Below are positions 9,500 through 18,563 of a DNA stretch of 64,000 bases, piece by piece; the stretch's first letter is position 1; every line of letters begins with the position of its first letter. Origin of the DNA: Amycolatopsis sp. NBC_01480. GTDB taxonomy: Bacteria; Actinomycetota; Actinomycetes; Mycobacteriales; Pseudonocardiaceae. The position numbers were made by a program, and so were the translations under genes. The DNA is taken from contig NZ_CP109442.1 in the NCBI RefSeq assembly GCF_036227205.1, forward strand, positions 868,001-932,000, written 5' to 3'. The notes beneath the pieces were generated by a model that was given only the letters and a program-made list of their open reading frames with translations, searched no databases and was not told where the DNA came from.

Positions 9500-10544
9500 T
9501 CACGAGGCGTTCGATCCGGTCAGGTTCAAGGGCCTGAGGCCGGGCTCGCAGGGGTGCCGCGGCGGCCAGTGCCGGTGGGTTCGATGCTGGTTGTAGTGCC
9601 GCTCGTACTCGCCAAGCGCATGCCGGAGGTGAGTCTCGTTCCAGATCAACGTGCGGTCCAGCAGTTCCGCGCGCAGCGTCTTCACCCAGCGTTCCATGAT
9701 CGCATTCATCCGAGGCATCCGGACACCGCTTAGCACAGTGGCGATCTTGGCGTCGCGGAGGATCTCATCGATCAACGCGGGGTACTTGGCGTCGCGGTCG
9801 CGGATGAGGAACCTGAACTTGGGCGACGTTTCCTGCGTCCGCCAGGTCCATCAACAAGTTGCGGACAGCCTGCGTCACCCAGGCATGGGTGGGGTGCGCG
9901 GTGGTACCGAGAACGCGGACTCGCCGGCCAGCGTGGTGGATGGCAGCGAGGATGTACTGCCGCTGCCCGGTAAGGGTGACAGTCTCGATGAAATCCATCG
10001 CCAGGATCGCCTCAGCCTGGGACCGCAGAAAGTCAGCCCACCTGACGGTCGTCCGTTGCGTGGCCGGATCGACACCGTTGACCTTGAGGATTTCCCACAC
10101 AGTCGAGGCAGCGATCTTGATACCGAGCAGGACGAGTTCGCCGTGGATGCGTCGGTAGCCCCACGAGGGGTTCTCGGCCGCCATACGGAGGACGAGGCGA
10201 CGGATCGAGGCGAGAGTACGCGGACGCCCAGGCCCTCGATTCGCGCTCACGCGGGCATGACGGTGTTTCACCAGATCGCGATGCCACCGCAGCACCGTGT
10301 CCGGACTGACCACAAGCCGAAGCCGACGCAACACCCCGCGCGACAGAGGCACCAGCAACATCGAGAGGAACATCCTGTCCTCAGGCCGAAGTCGCGGGCG
10401 CTGGTCACCCTGCTGTCGTTGCAAGATGGTCAGTTGGTGGCGCAGGGCAAGGATCTCCACGTCCCTCTCGCGGTCGGTCATCGACAGTAGCCGCAGCACG
10501 GCGAACACATGGACAACGGCGAGATAGATGAAGCGAACCAGCAC
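9500..10544 (-). pseudogene. Insertion-sequence transposase (integrase-core DDE), frameshifted
   Basis: The N-terminal part (ILALRHQLTILQRQ, then SWGYRRIHGEL and the first catalytic Asp in AILAMDFIETV) reads in one frame down to about 9822. The second Asp (FLIRDRDAKYPALI) and the Glu (MNAIMERW) continue in another frame. One extra G near 9818-9824 restores a complete DDE protein when removed. The family is the widespread actinomycete integrase-core transposase with an RHQL leader. The element cuts the integrase on its left and abuts the flavin monooxygenase remnant on its right. Confidence 0.75.
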
Positions 10545-10579
10545 AAGACGCGATCATGCCGGATCGCGAGCGGTCACCC

Positions 10580-11180
10580 ACCGACGGCGATTGACCTGCA
10601 CGGACGCATTTGTCGGCACGCACAAGCCAGGCCAGGCGCAGGACGGCTCGCCGGATCCACAGCTGTGCCGTGCTGCTGGGCAGGAACCAGCGTGCGCCTC
10701 GCCGCGCGACTTCCTGTTTCTCGGTGACGACCGGGCGGACCAGCCGTTCGTATTCGGTGAACGCGGCTTCGGGGGTTTCCGCCGCAGCCAGCTGCTCACC
10801 GAGCACATAGGCGCCCATGATGCCCAGCGCGGCCCCCTGCCCTGCCAAAAGCGAGACGGCGTAGCAGGAGTCGCCGACCAGCACGACCCGACCGCGGCTC
10901 CAGCGCGGCATGACGACCTGGGCGACTTGGTCGTAGTAGATCGATTCCGGCGGCGGACAGTGCGTCAATGCGCGCGGTACCAGCCAGCCCAGCGTCCCGT
11001 ATGTCTTCTGTAGCTCGGCCCGCGGATCATCGGGCAGAGTGGGATCGGCTGCCCGGTGCACCGCGAACGCGGCGGTGTGGAATCCGAGGTACCGCACAAA
11101 CCGGGTCTCGTCGCCGAACACGAGCCGGCGGACCGTGGAGTGGACGCCGTCCGCGCCGACCAGCAGGTCGGCCTGGCCCG
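10580..11180 (-). pseudogene. FAD-dependent (PHBH-type) monooxygenase, truncated at both ends
   Basis: The fragment begins with ADLLVGADGVHSTVRRLVF (the conserved middle DG motif) and runs through the second FAD motif GRVVLVGDSCYAVSLLAGQG to a C-terminal helix. The N-terminal Rossmann GxGxxG region is missing because an IS fragment joins at about 11180, and the natural C-terminus is replaced by sequence of the next IS end at about 10575. It would have been an aromatic hydroxylase or tailoring enzyme and is now inactive. Confidence 0.75.
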
Positions 11181-11600
11181 ATGCTCCAAGACAAAGGACA
11201 CGTGCAGGCGCTTGAGGGTGACAGTCTCGACCTGGAAGAAGTTAATCGCAAGGATCGCACTGGCCTGGGCTTGCAGGAACGCGCGCCAGGCCGGACCGTC
11301 GTCCGCGTCGGCGAGGGCGGGATGCCGTAGCTTCGCGGCGTCGTCCGGATGGTGGGGCGGCAGCCCGGTGCCCCAGACGTGGGCATCCGGGCGGTCGAGG
11401 CTGACGCCACTTGGCCGCGACCAGGCGCCGATGCCAGCACAGCACCGTGCCCACGGCGACCAGCCGACGGGCGCGGAGGTCCTTGGACAGCAGCCGAATC
11501 AATGCCGCGAAGAATGCGCGGCATACAGCTAGCCCAGTTCAGGCGCGGCTTGGGATTGGTCCGGCGCAAGACCGCGGCCTCATGGCGCAGCACAAGACTC
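11181..11600 (-). pseudogene. Integrase-core transposase fragment
   Basis: Pieces of an IS transposase appear in more than one frame: LRHEAAVLRRTNPKPRLNW, then GTVLCWHRRLVAAKWRQP, then AILAINFFQVETVTLKRL, where the usual first catalytic Asp is Asn. It stops abruptly at SFVLE where the monooxygenase remnant begins. Its outer end near 11590-11615 (GATCATCCCGAATCGAGCG) resembles the outer end of the neighbouring IS near 10552-10572 (GATCATGCCGGATCGCGAG), so the two are relatives. Confidence 0.65.
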
Positions 11601-12027
11601 GATCATCCCGAATCGAGCGCAGCCGACCGCACCGGCCCAGGTCAGACCTCGTATCAGAGTTGTTGAAGAGCGCGGGCCATCGACTGATCGGATGCGCCGA
11701 GCACAATCATCGCCGCGGGCGTCGACTCCGCGAGCAGCCCCTCGGACGAAGCACGACCTCGGGTGTCAGCTCCGGCGCGACCTCGGCCGAAGCGGCCCGG
11801 GCCCGCTTCGAGCGATACGCTGCCCCGCGCACCGACTATCCACACATCGGTGGGAACTTCGACGGACTCTACGAGCTGGTCAGGTCCGCCGCCGGACTAC
11901 CCATCCGAGCGGGCGTCCCAGCCGAGTAACGCACCGAACGCCCCCAACGGCGCGCGGATCACGACCCCGGTGGGTGCCCCCCGCCCGGCGAACCGGCGCC
12001 GACCACGACTTCGCCGCCGGCCGCCGG
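11601..12027. other. Non-coding debris, no recognisable gene
   Basis: A plus-strand stretch ending at a TAA near 11930 (FERYAAPRTDYPHIGGNFDG and so on) and a minus-strand stretch (ESTPAAMIVLGASDQSMARAL) look protein-like but match nothing I know. They are probably fragments left by the surrounding IS events. Confidence 0.4.
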
Positions 12028-12290
12028 CCGCGGGGAAGTTCCTGGCCGTGCTGCGGACCGTCACCGGGTTCGTGGTCCGGTGGGCGTCCCTCGACAAGCT
12101 TTTCGGTCTGGGCTACGCGACCGCTGCGAAGGGCGCCTGGATCAGCGGCGGCTCACCGCCACGAGCTTCCGGCCCCGCAGCCACCGCGTGTCCAGGAAGG
12201 GCAAAGGGCCGTTGCCGTTGTCCGCCACTGGGTTTCGCCGCGCTCGCCGCTGCCCGGCTCTCGGCGGGGCGCTCTTGACGGGCTTCGCCG
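12028..12290 (+). pseudogene. DoxX-family membrane protein remnant
   Basis: The sequence KFLAVLRTVTGFVVRWASLD continuing into KLFGLGYATAAKGAWISGG is the N-terminus of a DoxX / thiosulfate-quinone-oxidoreductase DoxD-like membrane protein. After SGGSPP the homology passes into other frames, and the rest of the four-helix domain cannot be rebuilt. No good start codon is present. It is an inactive fragment. Confidence 0.55.
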
Positions 12291-12327
12291 TCGGTGTGCT
12301 GACCGTTGAAGATTTACGGTCTCGCCA

Positions 12328-12414
12328 TCATCGCCGGCGGCGGCAGATCCGGATGATCAGTGCCGCCAGCACGAAGGCCGCGATCAGGGCAACCGCGACG
12401 AGCAGGTGATTCAT
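12328..12414 (-). CDS. 28-residue single-span membrane peptide
   Basis: A short frame beginning MNHLLVAVALIAAF has a hydrophobic stretch of about 20 residues followed by a positive C-terminus (RICRRRR), so it should sit in the membrane with its tail inside. A GGAG ribosome site lies 8 bases before the ATG. The frame starts 37 bases after the stop of the ArsB/NhaD permease on the same strand. Small single-span peptides often modulate adjacent transporters; that role here is inference. Confidence 0.6.
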   Translation of the reverse strand: MNHLLVAVALIAAFVLAALIIRICRRRR

Positions 12415-12451
12415 GGACGCTCCGTTCCGGGTGTGGGGTTCCGCGGCTTCG

Positions 12452-13744
12452 TCAGCTGAACAGGAAGTACCGCAGCCAGAGGTACGGCGCCGCGACCACC
12501 ACCGTGATCACGGTGACGATCGCGCCCTTGCGAGTGAACTCCCAGAACGAGATCGGCGAACCGGACCGGGCCGCGATGCCGAGCATCACCACGTTGGCGC
12601 TGGCGCCGACCGCGGTCATATTGCCGCCGAAGTCGGCGCCGAGGGCCAGGGACCACCAGAGCGCTTCGGAATGCGACGGGTCCGGGATGTCGTTGGTGAG
12701 CGCCAGGACCAGCGGGCTCATTGTCGCCACGTAGGGGATGTTGTCGATGACCCCCGACAGCAGTGCGGAAACCCCGAGGATCAGGAAGACCGCCAGCAGG
12801 GCGTTGCCGCCGGTCGCGTCCGCGGCCAGGCGCGCCAGGCTGTCGATCACACCGGTCTTGACCAGCGCCCCGATCATGATGAACAGGCCCGCGAAGAACA
12901 GCAGCGTCTCCCACTCCACCCCGGCGAGGTAGTGCTTCGGCTGGGTTCCCGACACGAGCACGAGCACCCCGGCGCCGAGCAGCGCGACCACCGAGGGATC
13001 GAGGTGGACCACCGAGTGCAGCACGAACCCGGCGAACACCAGGGCCAGCACGAGCCCGGACTTGAGCAGCAGCTTCGGCTGCCCGATCGCCTCGCGCTCG
13101 TTGAGCGCCATCACGTCGGCGACCCGCTCGGGGTCCACGGCGAAGGAGCCGCGGAACAGCCGGGGCAGTACCAGGACGAGGACCACCAGTTCGATCGCCA
13201 CGATCGGGGTGAGGTTGAGCAGGAAGTCGTTGAACGTCAGCCCGGCGCGGCTGCCGATGATGATGTTCGGCGGATCGCCGATCAACGTCGCCGTGCCGCC
13301 GATGTTCGACGCCAGCACCTCGGCGATGAGGAACGGGGCGGGCTTGATGTCGAGCCGGTCGCAGACCAGCAGGGTCACCGGGGCGATCAGCAGCACGGTC
13401 GTGACGTTGTCGAGGAACGCCGACGCGACCGCGGTGATGAGCACCAGCAGGATCATGATCCGGACCGGGGAGCCCTTGGCCCGTTTGGCGGCCCAGATCG
13501 CGACGAACTCGAACACCCCGGTCCGGCGCAGGATCCCGACGATGATCATCATCCCGAGCAGCAGGAAGATCACGTTCCAGTCGACGCCGGTGTCCTCGGA
13601 GAAGAACGCGTCGGCCGAGCCGCTGACCCCGGTGGCCAGCACCACGCCCGCGCCGGCCAGGGCCGCGGTCATCTTCGGGATCTTCTCGGTCGCGATGAAG
13701 ACGTAGGCGACCACGAACACGGTGACCGCGATGATCGTGCTCAT
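12452..13744 (-). CDS. ArsB/NhaD (SLC13-like) ion transporter
   Basis: A 430-residue permease with about 11-12 hydrophobic segments. Diagnostic features are the two-fold repeat with [10 protein letters not shown] in the first half and [15 protein letters not shown] in the second, plus [20 protein letters not shown], typical of the ArsB/NhaD branch of the ion transporter superfamily. Members move arsenite, Na+/H+ or dicarboxylates; the substrate cannot be read from sequence alone. It is the third gene of a minus-strand operon (antiporter, CBS protein, permease, small peptide); the ATG at 13744 lies 16 bases after the CBS gene. With a CPA1 antiporter in the same unit, Na+/H+ or anion homeostasis is the likelier role. 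Confidence 0.85.
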   Translation of the reverse strand: MSTIIAVTVFVVAYVFIATEKIPKMTAALAGAGVVLATGVSGSADAFFSEDTGVDWNVIFLLLGMMIIVGILRRTGVFEFVAIWAAKRAKGSPVRIMILLVLITAVASAFLDNVTTVLLIAPVTLLVCDRLDIKPAPFLIAEVLASNIGGTATLIGDPPNIIIGSRAGLTFNDFLLNLTPIVAIELVVLVLVLPRLFRGSFAVDPERVADVMALNEREAIGQPKLLLKSGLVLALVFAGFVLHSVVHLDPSVVALLGAGVLVLVSGTQPKHYLAGVEWETLLFFAGLFIMIGALVKTGVIDSLARLAADATGGNALLAVFLILGVSALLSGVIDNIPYVATMSPLVLALTNDIPDPSHSEALWWSLALGADFGGNMTAVGASANVVMLGIAARSGSPISFWEFTRKGAIVTVITVVVAAPYLWLRYFLFS

Positions 13745-13760
13745 CGCGCCACCGCCCGGG

Positions 13761-14201
13761 TCAGCGCAGGGCGAGCTCCAGCAGCCGGGAGGCCGAGACC
13801 ACGCCGAGCAGCGTCCGTCCCGCCATCACCGCGACGAGCGGGCAGCGCAGCCGTGCCATCATCGCGGCCACCTCCACGACCGTGTCGTCCGCGTTCACCC
13901 GCGGCAGCTCCGCGGGCTCGGCCGGCAGCAGCTCCCGGACCTTCCGACCGCCGAGCTTGTCCGCGATCCGGTCCGCCATCGACTCGTTCAGCACCCCGGC
14001 CAGCGACGGGTCGTCCCGCACGTACGAGGGCACCAGGAACTGCACGACCTCCGACGCCGGCAGGACCGATTGCGGGCAGCCGTCCGCGTCGGTCACCACC
14101 AGACCGGGCAACCGCCGCTCCGCCAGCAGGCGGGCGGCAGCCAGTGCGTCGGAGTCGAGGTCGACGACCGGGTACTCCTCGGCCATCTCGGCAGCGTGCA
14201 T
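13761..14201 (-). CDS. Two-CBS-domain protein
   Basis: A 146-residue soluble protein made of two CBS motifs: the first contains [20 protein letters not shown] and the second [21 protein letters not shown] with [15 protein letters not shown] pairs bind adenosine nucleotides and usually gate a partner protein. It lies between a proton antiporter (39 bases upstream) and an ArsB/NhaD permease (16 bases downstream), both on the same strand, so it is probably the nucleotide sensor for one or both transporters. The link to transport is inferred from position. Confidence 0.8.
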   Translation of the reverse strand: MHAAEMAEEYPVVDLDSDALAAARLLAERRLPGLVVTDADGCPQSVLPASEVVQFLVPSYVRDDPSLAGVLNESMADRIADKLGGRKVRELLPAEPAELPRVNADDTVVEVAAMMARLRCPLVAVMAGRTLLGVVSASRLLELALR

Positions 14202-14240
14202 CCGTCCAGGCTACGGCGAACCGGGCCCTTCCGCCGGGAC

Positions 14241-15467
14241 TCATCCGCTGCTCCTGTCGTTTTCCTGATGGTCGCCCGCGTGCGCGGGACGGCCGGTGGG
14301 CAGGTTGTCGGGCGGTTCGACGCGCAGCATCTTCGCGATCGGCACGTCGGTCGAGGAGTGCAGCACGATCGACAGCGCGATCGTCACCGCGACCAGGTCG
14401 AACACCAGCTCGCTGTCGGCGATGCCGGACTGGAGCGCGAGCAGGCCGTAGACCACCGAGGCGAAGCCCTTCGGGCCGAACCACGCGGCGGTCGCGCGCT
14501 CTCGTCCGGACATCGGCGTGCGCAGCAGCGACAGCAGCATCGCGGCCGGGCGCACCAGCGCGATCGCCAGCACGGCCAGTACCCAGCCCCCGGCGCTGAG
14601 GTGGGAAAGCCGGTCCGGGGTGATCAGCGCGCCGAAGACCAGCAGGGCGGCGAACTTCGTGATCTCCGAGAGGAGGTCCCCCAGCGGCTCGAAGTGTTCC
14701 GCGGCGGTCTTGTCCAGTGTGGCCAATGTGGAGCCGGCGGCGAAGGCGGCCAGGTAGGGGTTCGCGTGGGTGAGGTGACAGCCCGCGTAGAGGATCACCG
14801 CGACGGCCAGCGGCCCCAAGGCCTGCAGCCGGGGCTCGGCGGTCAGCACCCTGAGCCGCCAGGCGAGGCTGACCAGCGCCGGCACCGCGCTACCGAGGAC
14901 CAGCCCCAGCACCAGCTCGATACCCACGGTGCCGAGGTCGGACGAGGTGTGGGTCGCGGTCGCCAGGAAGATCAGCACGAACGGCAGCGCCAGCCCGTCG
15001 TTCAGGCCCGACTCGACGTTCAGCAGCCGCCGTAGCCGCAGGGGCACATCGTCCCGGCCGACGATCGCGGCGGCGAACACCGGGTCCGTCGGCGAAAGGA
15101 TCGCCCCGAGCAGAAGTGACGTCGGCCAGTCCAGCCCGACCAGGAAGTGCGCCGGTACCGCGATACCGACCATCGTCAACGGCATGCCGAGCCCCAGCGC
15201 CCGGCCGGACAACCGCCAATTCTCCCGCAGCGCCGGCAGGTTCGCGCGCTGCCCGTCGGTGAACAGCACCGTGAACAGCGCGATGTCGGCCAGCGAGGTG
15301 ACCAGCGGGTCACGCGGCGCGATATGGATCAGCCCGAAGCCGCCCCCACCGAGCAGCGCGCCCGCCACCAGGAACAGCAAAGCGGTGGACAGCACGGTGC
15401 GCGCGGCGACACCGGAGAGCGACACGCTGACCAGCAACACCACACCGAATGCGAGGACGAGCGCCAT
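14241..15467 (-). CDS. CPA1-family cation/proton antiporter
   Basis: A 408-residue membrane protein with about 12 hydrophobic helices. LSPTDPVFAAAIV and NVESGLNDGLALPF are the two unwound-helix motifs of NhaP/CPA1 exchangers, with the Asn-Asp pair carrying the ion. The charged C-terminal tail is short, so regulation may be delegated to the CBS protein encoded next. It is the first gene of the operon; the region upstream, from 15468 to the IS1380 end at 15555, is short. The IS1380 element sits about 90 bp upstream of the start and could have separated the operon from its native promoter. Confidence 0.85.
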   Translation of the reverse strand: MALVLAFGVVLLVSVSLSGVAARTVLSTALLFLVAGALLGGGGFGLIHIAPRDPLVTSLADIALFTVLFTDGQRANLPALRENWRLSGRALGLGMPLTMVGIAVPAHFLVGLDWPTSLLLGAILSPTDPVFAAAIVGRDDVPLRLRRLLNVESGLNDGLALPFVLIFLATATHTSSDLGTVGIELVLGLVLGSAVPALVSLAWRLRVLTAEPRLQALGPLAVAVILYAGCHLTHANPYLAAFAAGSTLATLDKTAAEHFEPLGDLLSEITKFAALLVFGALITPDRLSHLSAGGWVLAVLAIALVRPAAMLLSLLRTPMSGRERATAAWFGPKGFASVVYGLLALQSGIADSELVFDLVAVTIALSIVLHSSTDVPIAKMLRVEPPDNLPTGRPAHAGDHQENDRSSG

Positions 15468-15554
15468 CCGACTCCCTGGGGTCGACCGGTCCGCTCGTCA
15501 CCCGGCCGGGCACGAGCAGGCCGACCAGACTTCCCGGCACTCCACGCGTAAAGA

Positions 15555-17226
15555 CCTGGATCCACCGATGAGTTTGTTGGTGATCTTGGTGTGGGTTGGT
15601 GATCTTGGGTTGGGGTGTGGGCGTGCTGGGTCGTGCTGGCTGGTCCAGCGCGTCCACGTGTGGTTTCCGGTCAGGCCCTGTTTTCGGGGTGGGGCGGGTG
15701 GGGTTCAGGCTGGGTGTGGTGGTGGGTGGGTGCTGGTGAACAGGGTGGTGAAGGGGGCTGCCCAGGGCCAGTTGCGGGGCAGGTGCAGCACGATCTGGCC
15801 GGAGGGGGTGCGGGTGATGTGGGAGGCGAGGTGGATGAGGTGGCGGCGGATGGTGCCGGTTCTGGCTTTGGCGTGGAAGGTGGAGGCGAGGTGGCCTGCG
15901 GCGCGCAGGAGGTTGTGGGTGAGGGCGGAGAGGGTGAGCCAGGCGGCGTTGGCAGCGAAGCGGCCGGAGGGGAAGTGGGCGAGGGCGGCGTCGGACAGGT
16001 CGGCGAAGACCTGCTCGATGGCCCCGGCGCGGGCGCGGTGGTGGGCCTCGATGGCCGCCGGGCCGGCGGGATAGTTGGTGAAGATGGCCTGGTAGCGCCA
16101 GGCGGTGAACAGTCCCGGCGCCTCTTCTGGGGTGTGGGCGGGGGTGCGGCGCACGACCAGGTCGGCGGTGATCCGTTGTCCGCGCTGGGTGGTGGGATTC
16201 GTGAACGCGGTGTAGCGGGTGAGGGCGATCTCGGCGGTGTGGATCCGTGTCCCGGTCTCGCCGTCGTGGACCGGTTGGTCGTAGGTGATGGTTGTCCAGG
16301 CGGTCTCGGGGATCGCGGCGATCGCGGCGCGGATCGGTTGGCGTTGCGGCGCGGTGACGCTGAACCAGTGCCCGGCGTCGGTGACGGTCTTGATGACTTT
16401 CCCGACGTAGAACCCGGAATCCATGCGCACCCACAGTTTCTGTCCTGTCCCCAGGGCGTGGGCCGCGGTGGTCAGGTTCTGCCGCAGGAACGACGCCGCG
16501 CCGCGGCGGGTGTCGGCGTTGCCGCCGCGCAACCGGGTGCCGGTGATCACCGGCGCGCTCCGGTCCCGGCCGCCGGAGAGGGTGGCGGCGAGGAAGTTCA
16601 GCCCGCGGACCTTGGTATAGCCGAACGCCGCGCCTTCTTTGCTCCGCCCGAACACCTGGCTGATCTTGGAGTCCAGATCGAGGAACACCGGCCGCCCGGC
16701 CGCCTCCGGCACCGGCAGCACACCCGGGGCCAGCTCACCGAGACGGGCCAGGACCTGCCCGGCCGTTCTCTCCAGCTGCGCCACGTGCCCGATCGTGAAA
16801 TGCCGCAGGAACGTGCCCAGCGTCGACGGCGCCCGGATCCCGCCGAACAGGGCCGGTAACCCGCCGTGGCGCAGCACATCCAGATCGTCGATCGAGTCCG
16901 CGCCGGCGACCATGCCCGCCACGATCGAGGCGATCTTCGCCCCCGCGTTCGACCCTTTCGTGCCACCCAGGGTCAGCAGCTCGTCGGCCACATCCGCCAG
17001 CCCGGCGTGCTCGGCCAGCCGCATCACCGGAACCACACCAGCCTGCGACACGAGATCCGGATCATCACAGCGCACCGACAACGCGCCAGCCATATGAGAC
17101 GATCGCATCAGCAGATGCCCTCCCACTCGTGGACTCTTGTTCCGTCGCAAGAACAATCATCCCAAGTCAGAGGGCATCTGCGCATCCACGACACGACCCA
17201 CCACCAAGATCATCGGTGGATCCAGG
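15555..17226 (-). mobile_element. Complete IS1380-family insertion sequence
   Basis: The element is bounded by perfect 17-bp inverted repeats: CCTGGATCCACCGATGA at 15555-15571 and its complement at 17210-17226. The hexamer TAAAGA lies directly outside both ends (15549-15554 and 17227-17232) and is the apparent target duplication; IS1380 elements usually give 4-5 bp, so the sixth base may be chance. Intact ends, duplication and transposase suggest a recent insertion. Confidence 0.9.
15705..17156 (-). CDS. IS1380-family transposase
   Basis: A 483-residue DDE transposase of normal family length. FLDLDSKISQVFGRSKEGAA carries the first catalytic Asp region, VRMDSGFYVGK the second, and AGAIEQVFADL the Glu (in FADL/AANAAW context), as in IS1380 proteins. 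The frame is uninterrupted, so the element may be active. It is the only gene within the inverted repeats. An upstream ATG is used; a second ATG near MRSSHMAG is an equally plausible start. Confidence 0.9.
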   Translation of the reverse strand: MFLRRNKSPRVGGHLLMRSSHMAGALSVRCDDPDLVSQAGVVPVMRLAEHAGLADVADELLTLGGTKGSNAGAKIASIVAGMVAGADSIDDLDVLRHGGLPALFGGIRAPSTLGTFLRHFTIGHVAQLERTAGQVLARLGELAPGVLPVPEAAGRPVFLDLDSKISQVFGRSKEGAAFGYTKVRGLNFLAATLSGGRDRSAPVITGTRLRGGNADTRRGAASFLRQNLTTAAHALGTGQKLWVRMDSGFYVGKVIKTVTDAGHWFSVTAPQRQPIRAAIAAIPETAWTTITYDQPVHDGETGTRIHTAEIALTRYTAFTNPTTQRGQRITADLVVRRTPAHTPEEAPGLFTAWRYQAIFTNYPAGPAAIEAHHRARAGAIEQVFADLSDAALAHFPSGRFAANAAWLTLSALTHNLLRAAGHLASTFHAKARTGTIRRHLIHLASHITRTPSGQIVLHLPRNWPWAAPFTTLFTSTHPPPHPA

Positions 17227-17333
17227 TAAAGATGACGCAAAGACGAGCACAGGGCAAACCGGGGCACCGCTCACCCGTCCCGGGATCCGCGGCTCACTCG
17301 CGTCGCCTCGGCCAACCGGGTGAAGGAACGCGG

Positions 17334-17822
17334 CTATCCCGCCGCGGCCGGAGCGAACGCCACCGCGTGGGCCGCCGCAGCCACCTCGGGCCAGCGTGGA
17401 TCGTCCGCGGCGGCCGGGAAGCCCAGGCGCGGCGCGATCTGCGCCCAGGCCCGCGGGTGGGCGAGCTGGTACTCCCGCAGCACCGCCACCGTTTCCGCCG
17501 GTGCCAGCAGGCGCTGCCGAGGGCGCGGCCACCGCCGGGGACCGAGCCGGACCTCCAGGGCGGGCTCCGCCTGGAGGTTGCGGTACCACTGAGGCGTCCC
17601 GCCCCAGGCGGCCACCACCACGGCCTCGGGCCCGTCGGCCCGGAACCGGACGACCTCCACCACGACCTCGCGCCGCAGCCCGCTCGACCGGCCACGATGC
17701 GCCAGGTACAGCAGCCGGTGGCCGAACAGCCCGCCGAGCCCGGCGCGGTAGAACCAGATCGGCGCGCGCAACAGCGTCCGCACCAGACCGGTCGGCGCTC
17801 GATCCGTCAGGGCCATGCCCAT
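17334..17822 (-). CDS. Deazaflavin (F420)-dependent nitroreductase-family protein
   Basis: About 160 residues of the Ddn / split beta-barrel family: LLRAPIWFYRAGLGGLFG, then YLAHRGRSSGLRREVVVEVV, AWGGTPQWYRNLQAEP and a C-terminal PAETVAVLREY helix. Family members bind F420H2 and reduce quinones, menaquinone or nitro-compounds at the membrane. The start is ATG 17822 (MGMALTD) or ATG 17816, both close to GGGG-rich sequence. It is divergent from a MarR regulator with nested palindromes between them, so repression by that regulator and induction by a quinone-like ligand is a reasonable inference. Confidence 0.8.
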   Translation of the reverse strand: MGMALTDRAPTGLVRTLLRAPIWFYRAGLGGLFGHRLLYLAHRGRSSGLRREVVVEVVRFRADGPEAVVVAAWGGTPQWYRNLQAEPALEVRLGPRRWPRPRQRLLAPAETVAVLREYQLAHPRAWAQIAPRLGFPAAADDPRWPEVAAAAHAVAFAPAAAG

Positions 17823-17838
17823 ACCCCCACTCTGCCGG

Positions 17839-17859
17839 TTGCCAGGCAAGACTCTTGCC
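17839..17859. promoter_or_regulatory. Overlapping palindromes, likely MarR operator
   Basis: TTGCC-A-GGCAA (17839-17849) overlaps GGCAAGA-C-TCTTGCC (17845-17859) in the 103-bp gap between the divergent deazaflavin oxidoreductase and MarR genes. A further TTTGCC lies near 17871. Confidence 0.6.
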
Positions 17860-17925
17860 CAAGACAACAGTTTGCCGGTCAGGCCTCGCCAGCGGCAAGT
17901 GGCGCGGGTGCGGCACACTGGAACC

Positions 17926-18417
17926 ATGCCTCGCCCCACGACCACCGCGACCGGCACCGACGTCGACGCGGTCACCGACGCCGTGCTCACCGCGTCGCGG
18001 CTGCTGGTGGCCGTCTCCGCGCGCTCCATCGCCGCCGCGGGAGACCTGGTCACCCTCCCGCAGTTCCGGCTTCTGGTCGTCCTGCACTCACGCGGGCCGC
18101 TCAAGCACGCCGCGCTGGCCGAACTGCTGGGCGTCAACCCCTCCACCGCCAGCCGCATGGTCGACCGCTTGGTCACCGTCGACCTGGTCGCCCGGCAGGA
18201 CAGCCCCTCTTCCCGCCGCGAAATCGTCATCGAGTTGACCGGTGAAGGCGCCCGTGTCGTCCGCCTGGTCACCAGTCGACGCCGGCGCGAAATCGCCAAG
18301 ATCGTCGCGAAGATGCCCGAACACGCGCGCCACGGCCTGGTCGAGGTGCTCACTGCCTTCGCCGAAGCGGGCGGCGAACCACCCGCCGGCACCGCCGCCG
18401 AAGCGATCTGGGCCTGA
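17926..18417 (+). CDS. MarR-family transcriptional regulator
   Basis: A 163-residue winged-helix protein. The HTH is LKHAALAELLGVNPSTASRM followed by the wing DLVARQDSPSSRREIVIELT, with flanking dimerisation helices; length and layout are those of MarR proteins. The ATG at 17926 is chosen because it puts the palindromes upstream and removes an implausible Arg/Pro-rich leader. It is divergent from the F420-type oxidoreductase and probably controls it together with its own gene. Confidence 0.85.
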   Translation: MPRPTTTATGTDVDAVTDAVLTASRLLVAVSARSIAAAGDLVTLPQFRLLVVLHSRGPLKHAALAELLGVNPSTASRMVDRLVTVDLVARQDSPSSRREIVIELTGEGARVVRLVTSRRRREIAKIVAKMPEHARHGLVEVLTAFAEAGGEPPAGTAAEAIWA

Positions 18418-18423
18418 GCAATC

Positions 18424-18467
18424 GTCAGGTAAGCGTCAGGTGCAGCCGTGCTGTGCCCGGCGAGAAT
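18424..18467 (+). promoter_or_regulatory. OmpR-type direct repeat with -10 hexamer (site 1)
   Basis: GTCAGGT at 18424-18430 and again at 18435-18441 (11-bp period), then exactly 20 bases, then GAGAAT at 18462-18467. The same layout recurs at 21897 and 27465. Confidence 0.7.
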
Positions 18468-18473
18468 GACGGC

Positions 18474-18563
18474 GTGGACAGCGAGCCCTCCCCTCAAGAT
18501 CCAGCCGGCCGGATCTGCCCCGAAGCCATCGATGAGCGGCTGGGCCACCAGGAGGCGAGGTGA
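18474..18563 (+). CDS. 29-residue leaderless ORF coupled to the HxlR gene
   Basis: A GTG lies six bases after the GAGAAT hexamer of the direct-repeat promoter, so transcription would start at or next to this codon. The frame (beginning MDSEPSPQDPAGRIC) runs 29 codons, and its TGA overlaps the GTG of the HxlR regulator as GTGA, which suggests translational coupling. The peptide is acidic with one Cys and resembles nothing I know. It may be a small protein or simply a leader that brings ribosomes to the regulator. Confidence 0.45.
   Translation: MDSEPSPQDPAGRICPEAIDERLGHQEAR

Noticed and set aside
12413..14599. 728-codon plus-strand frame rich in His, Asp and Arg
   Set aside because: It is antisense to the permease, CBS and antiporter genes; composition (repeated H/D/Q/R) is typical of a GC-rich shadow frame.
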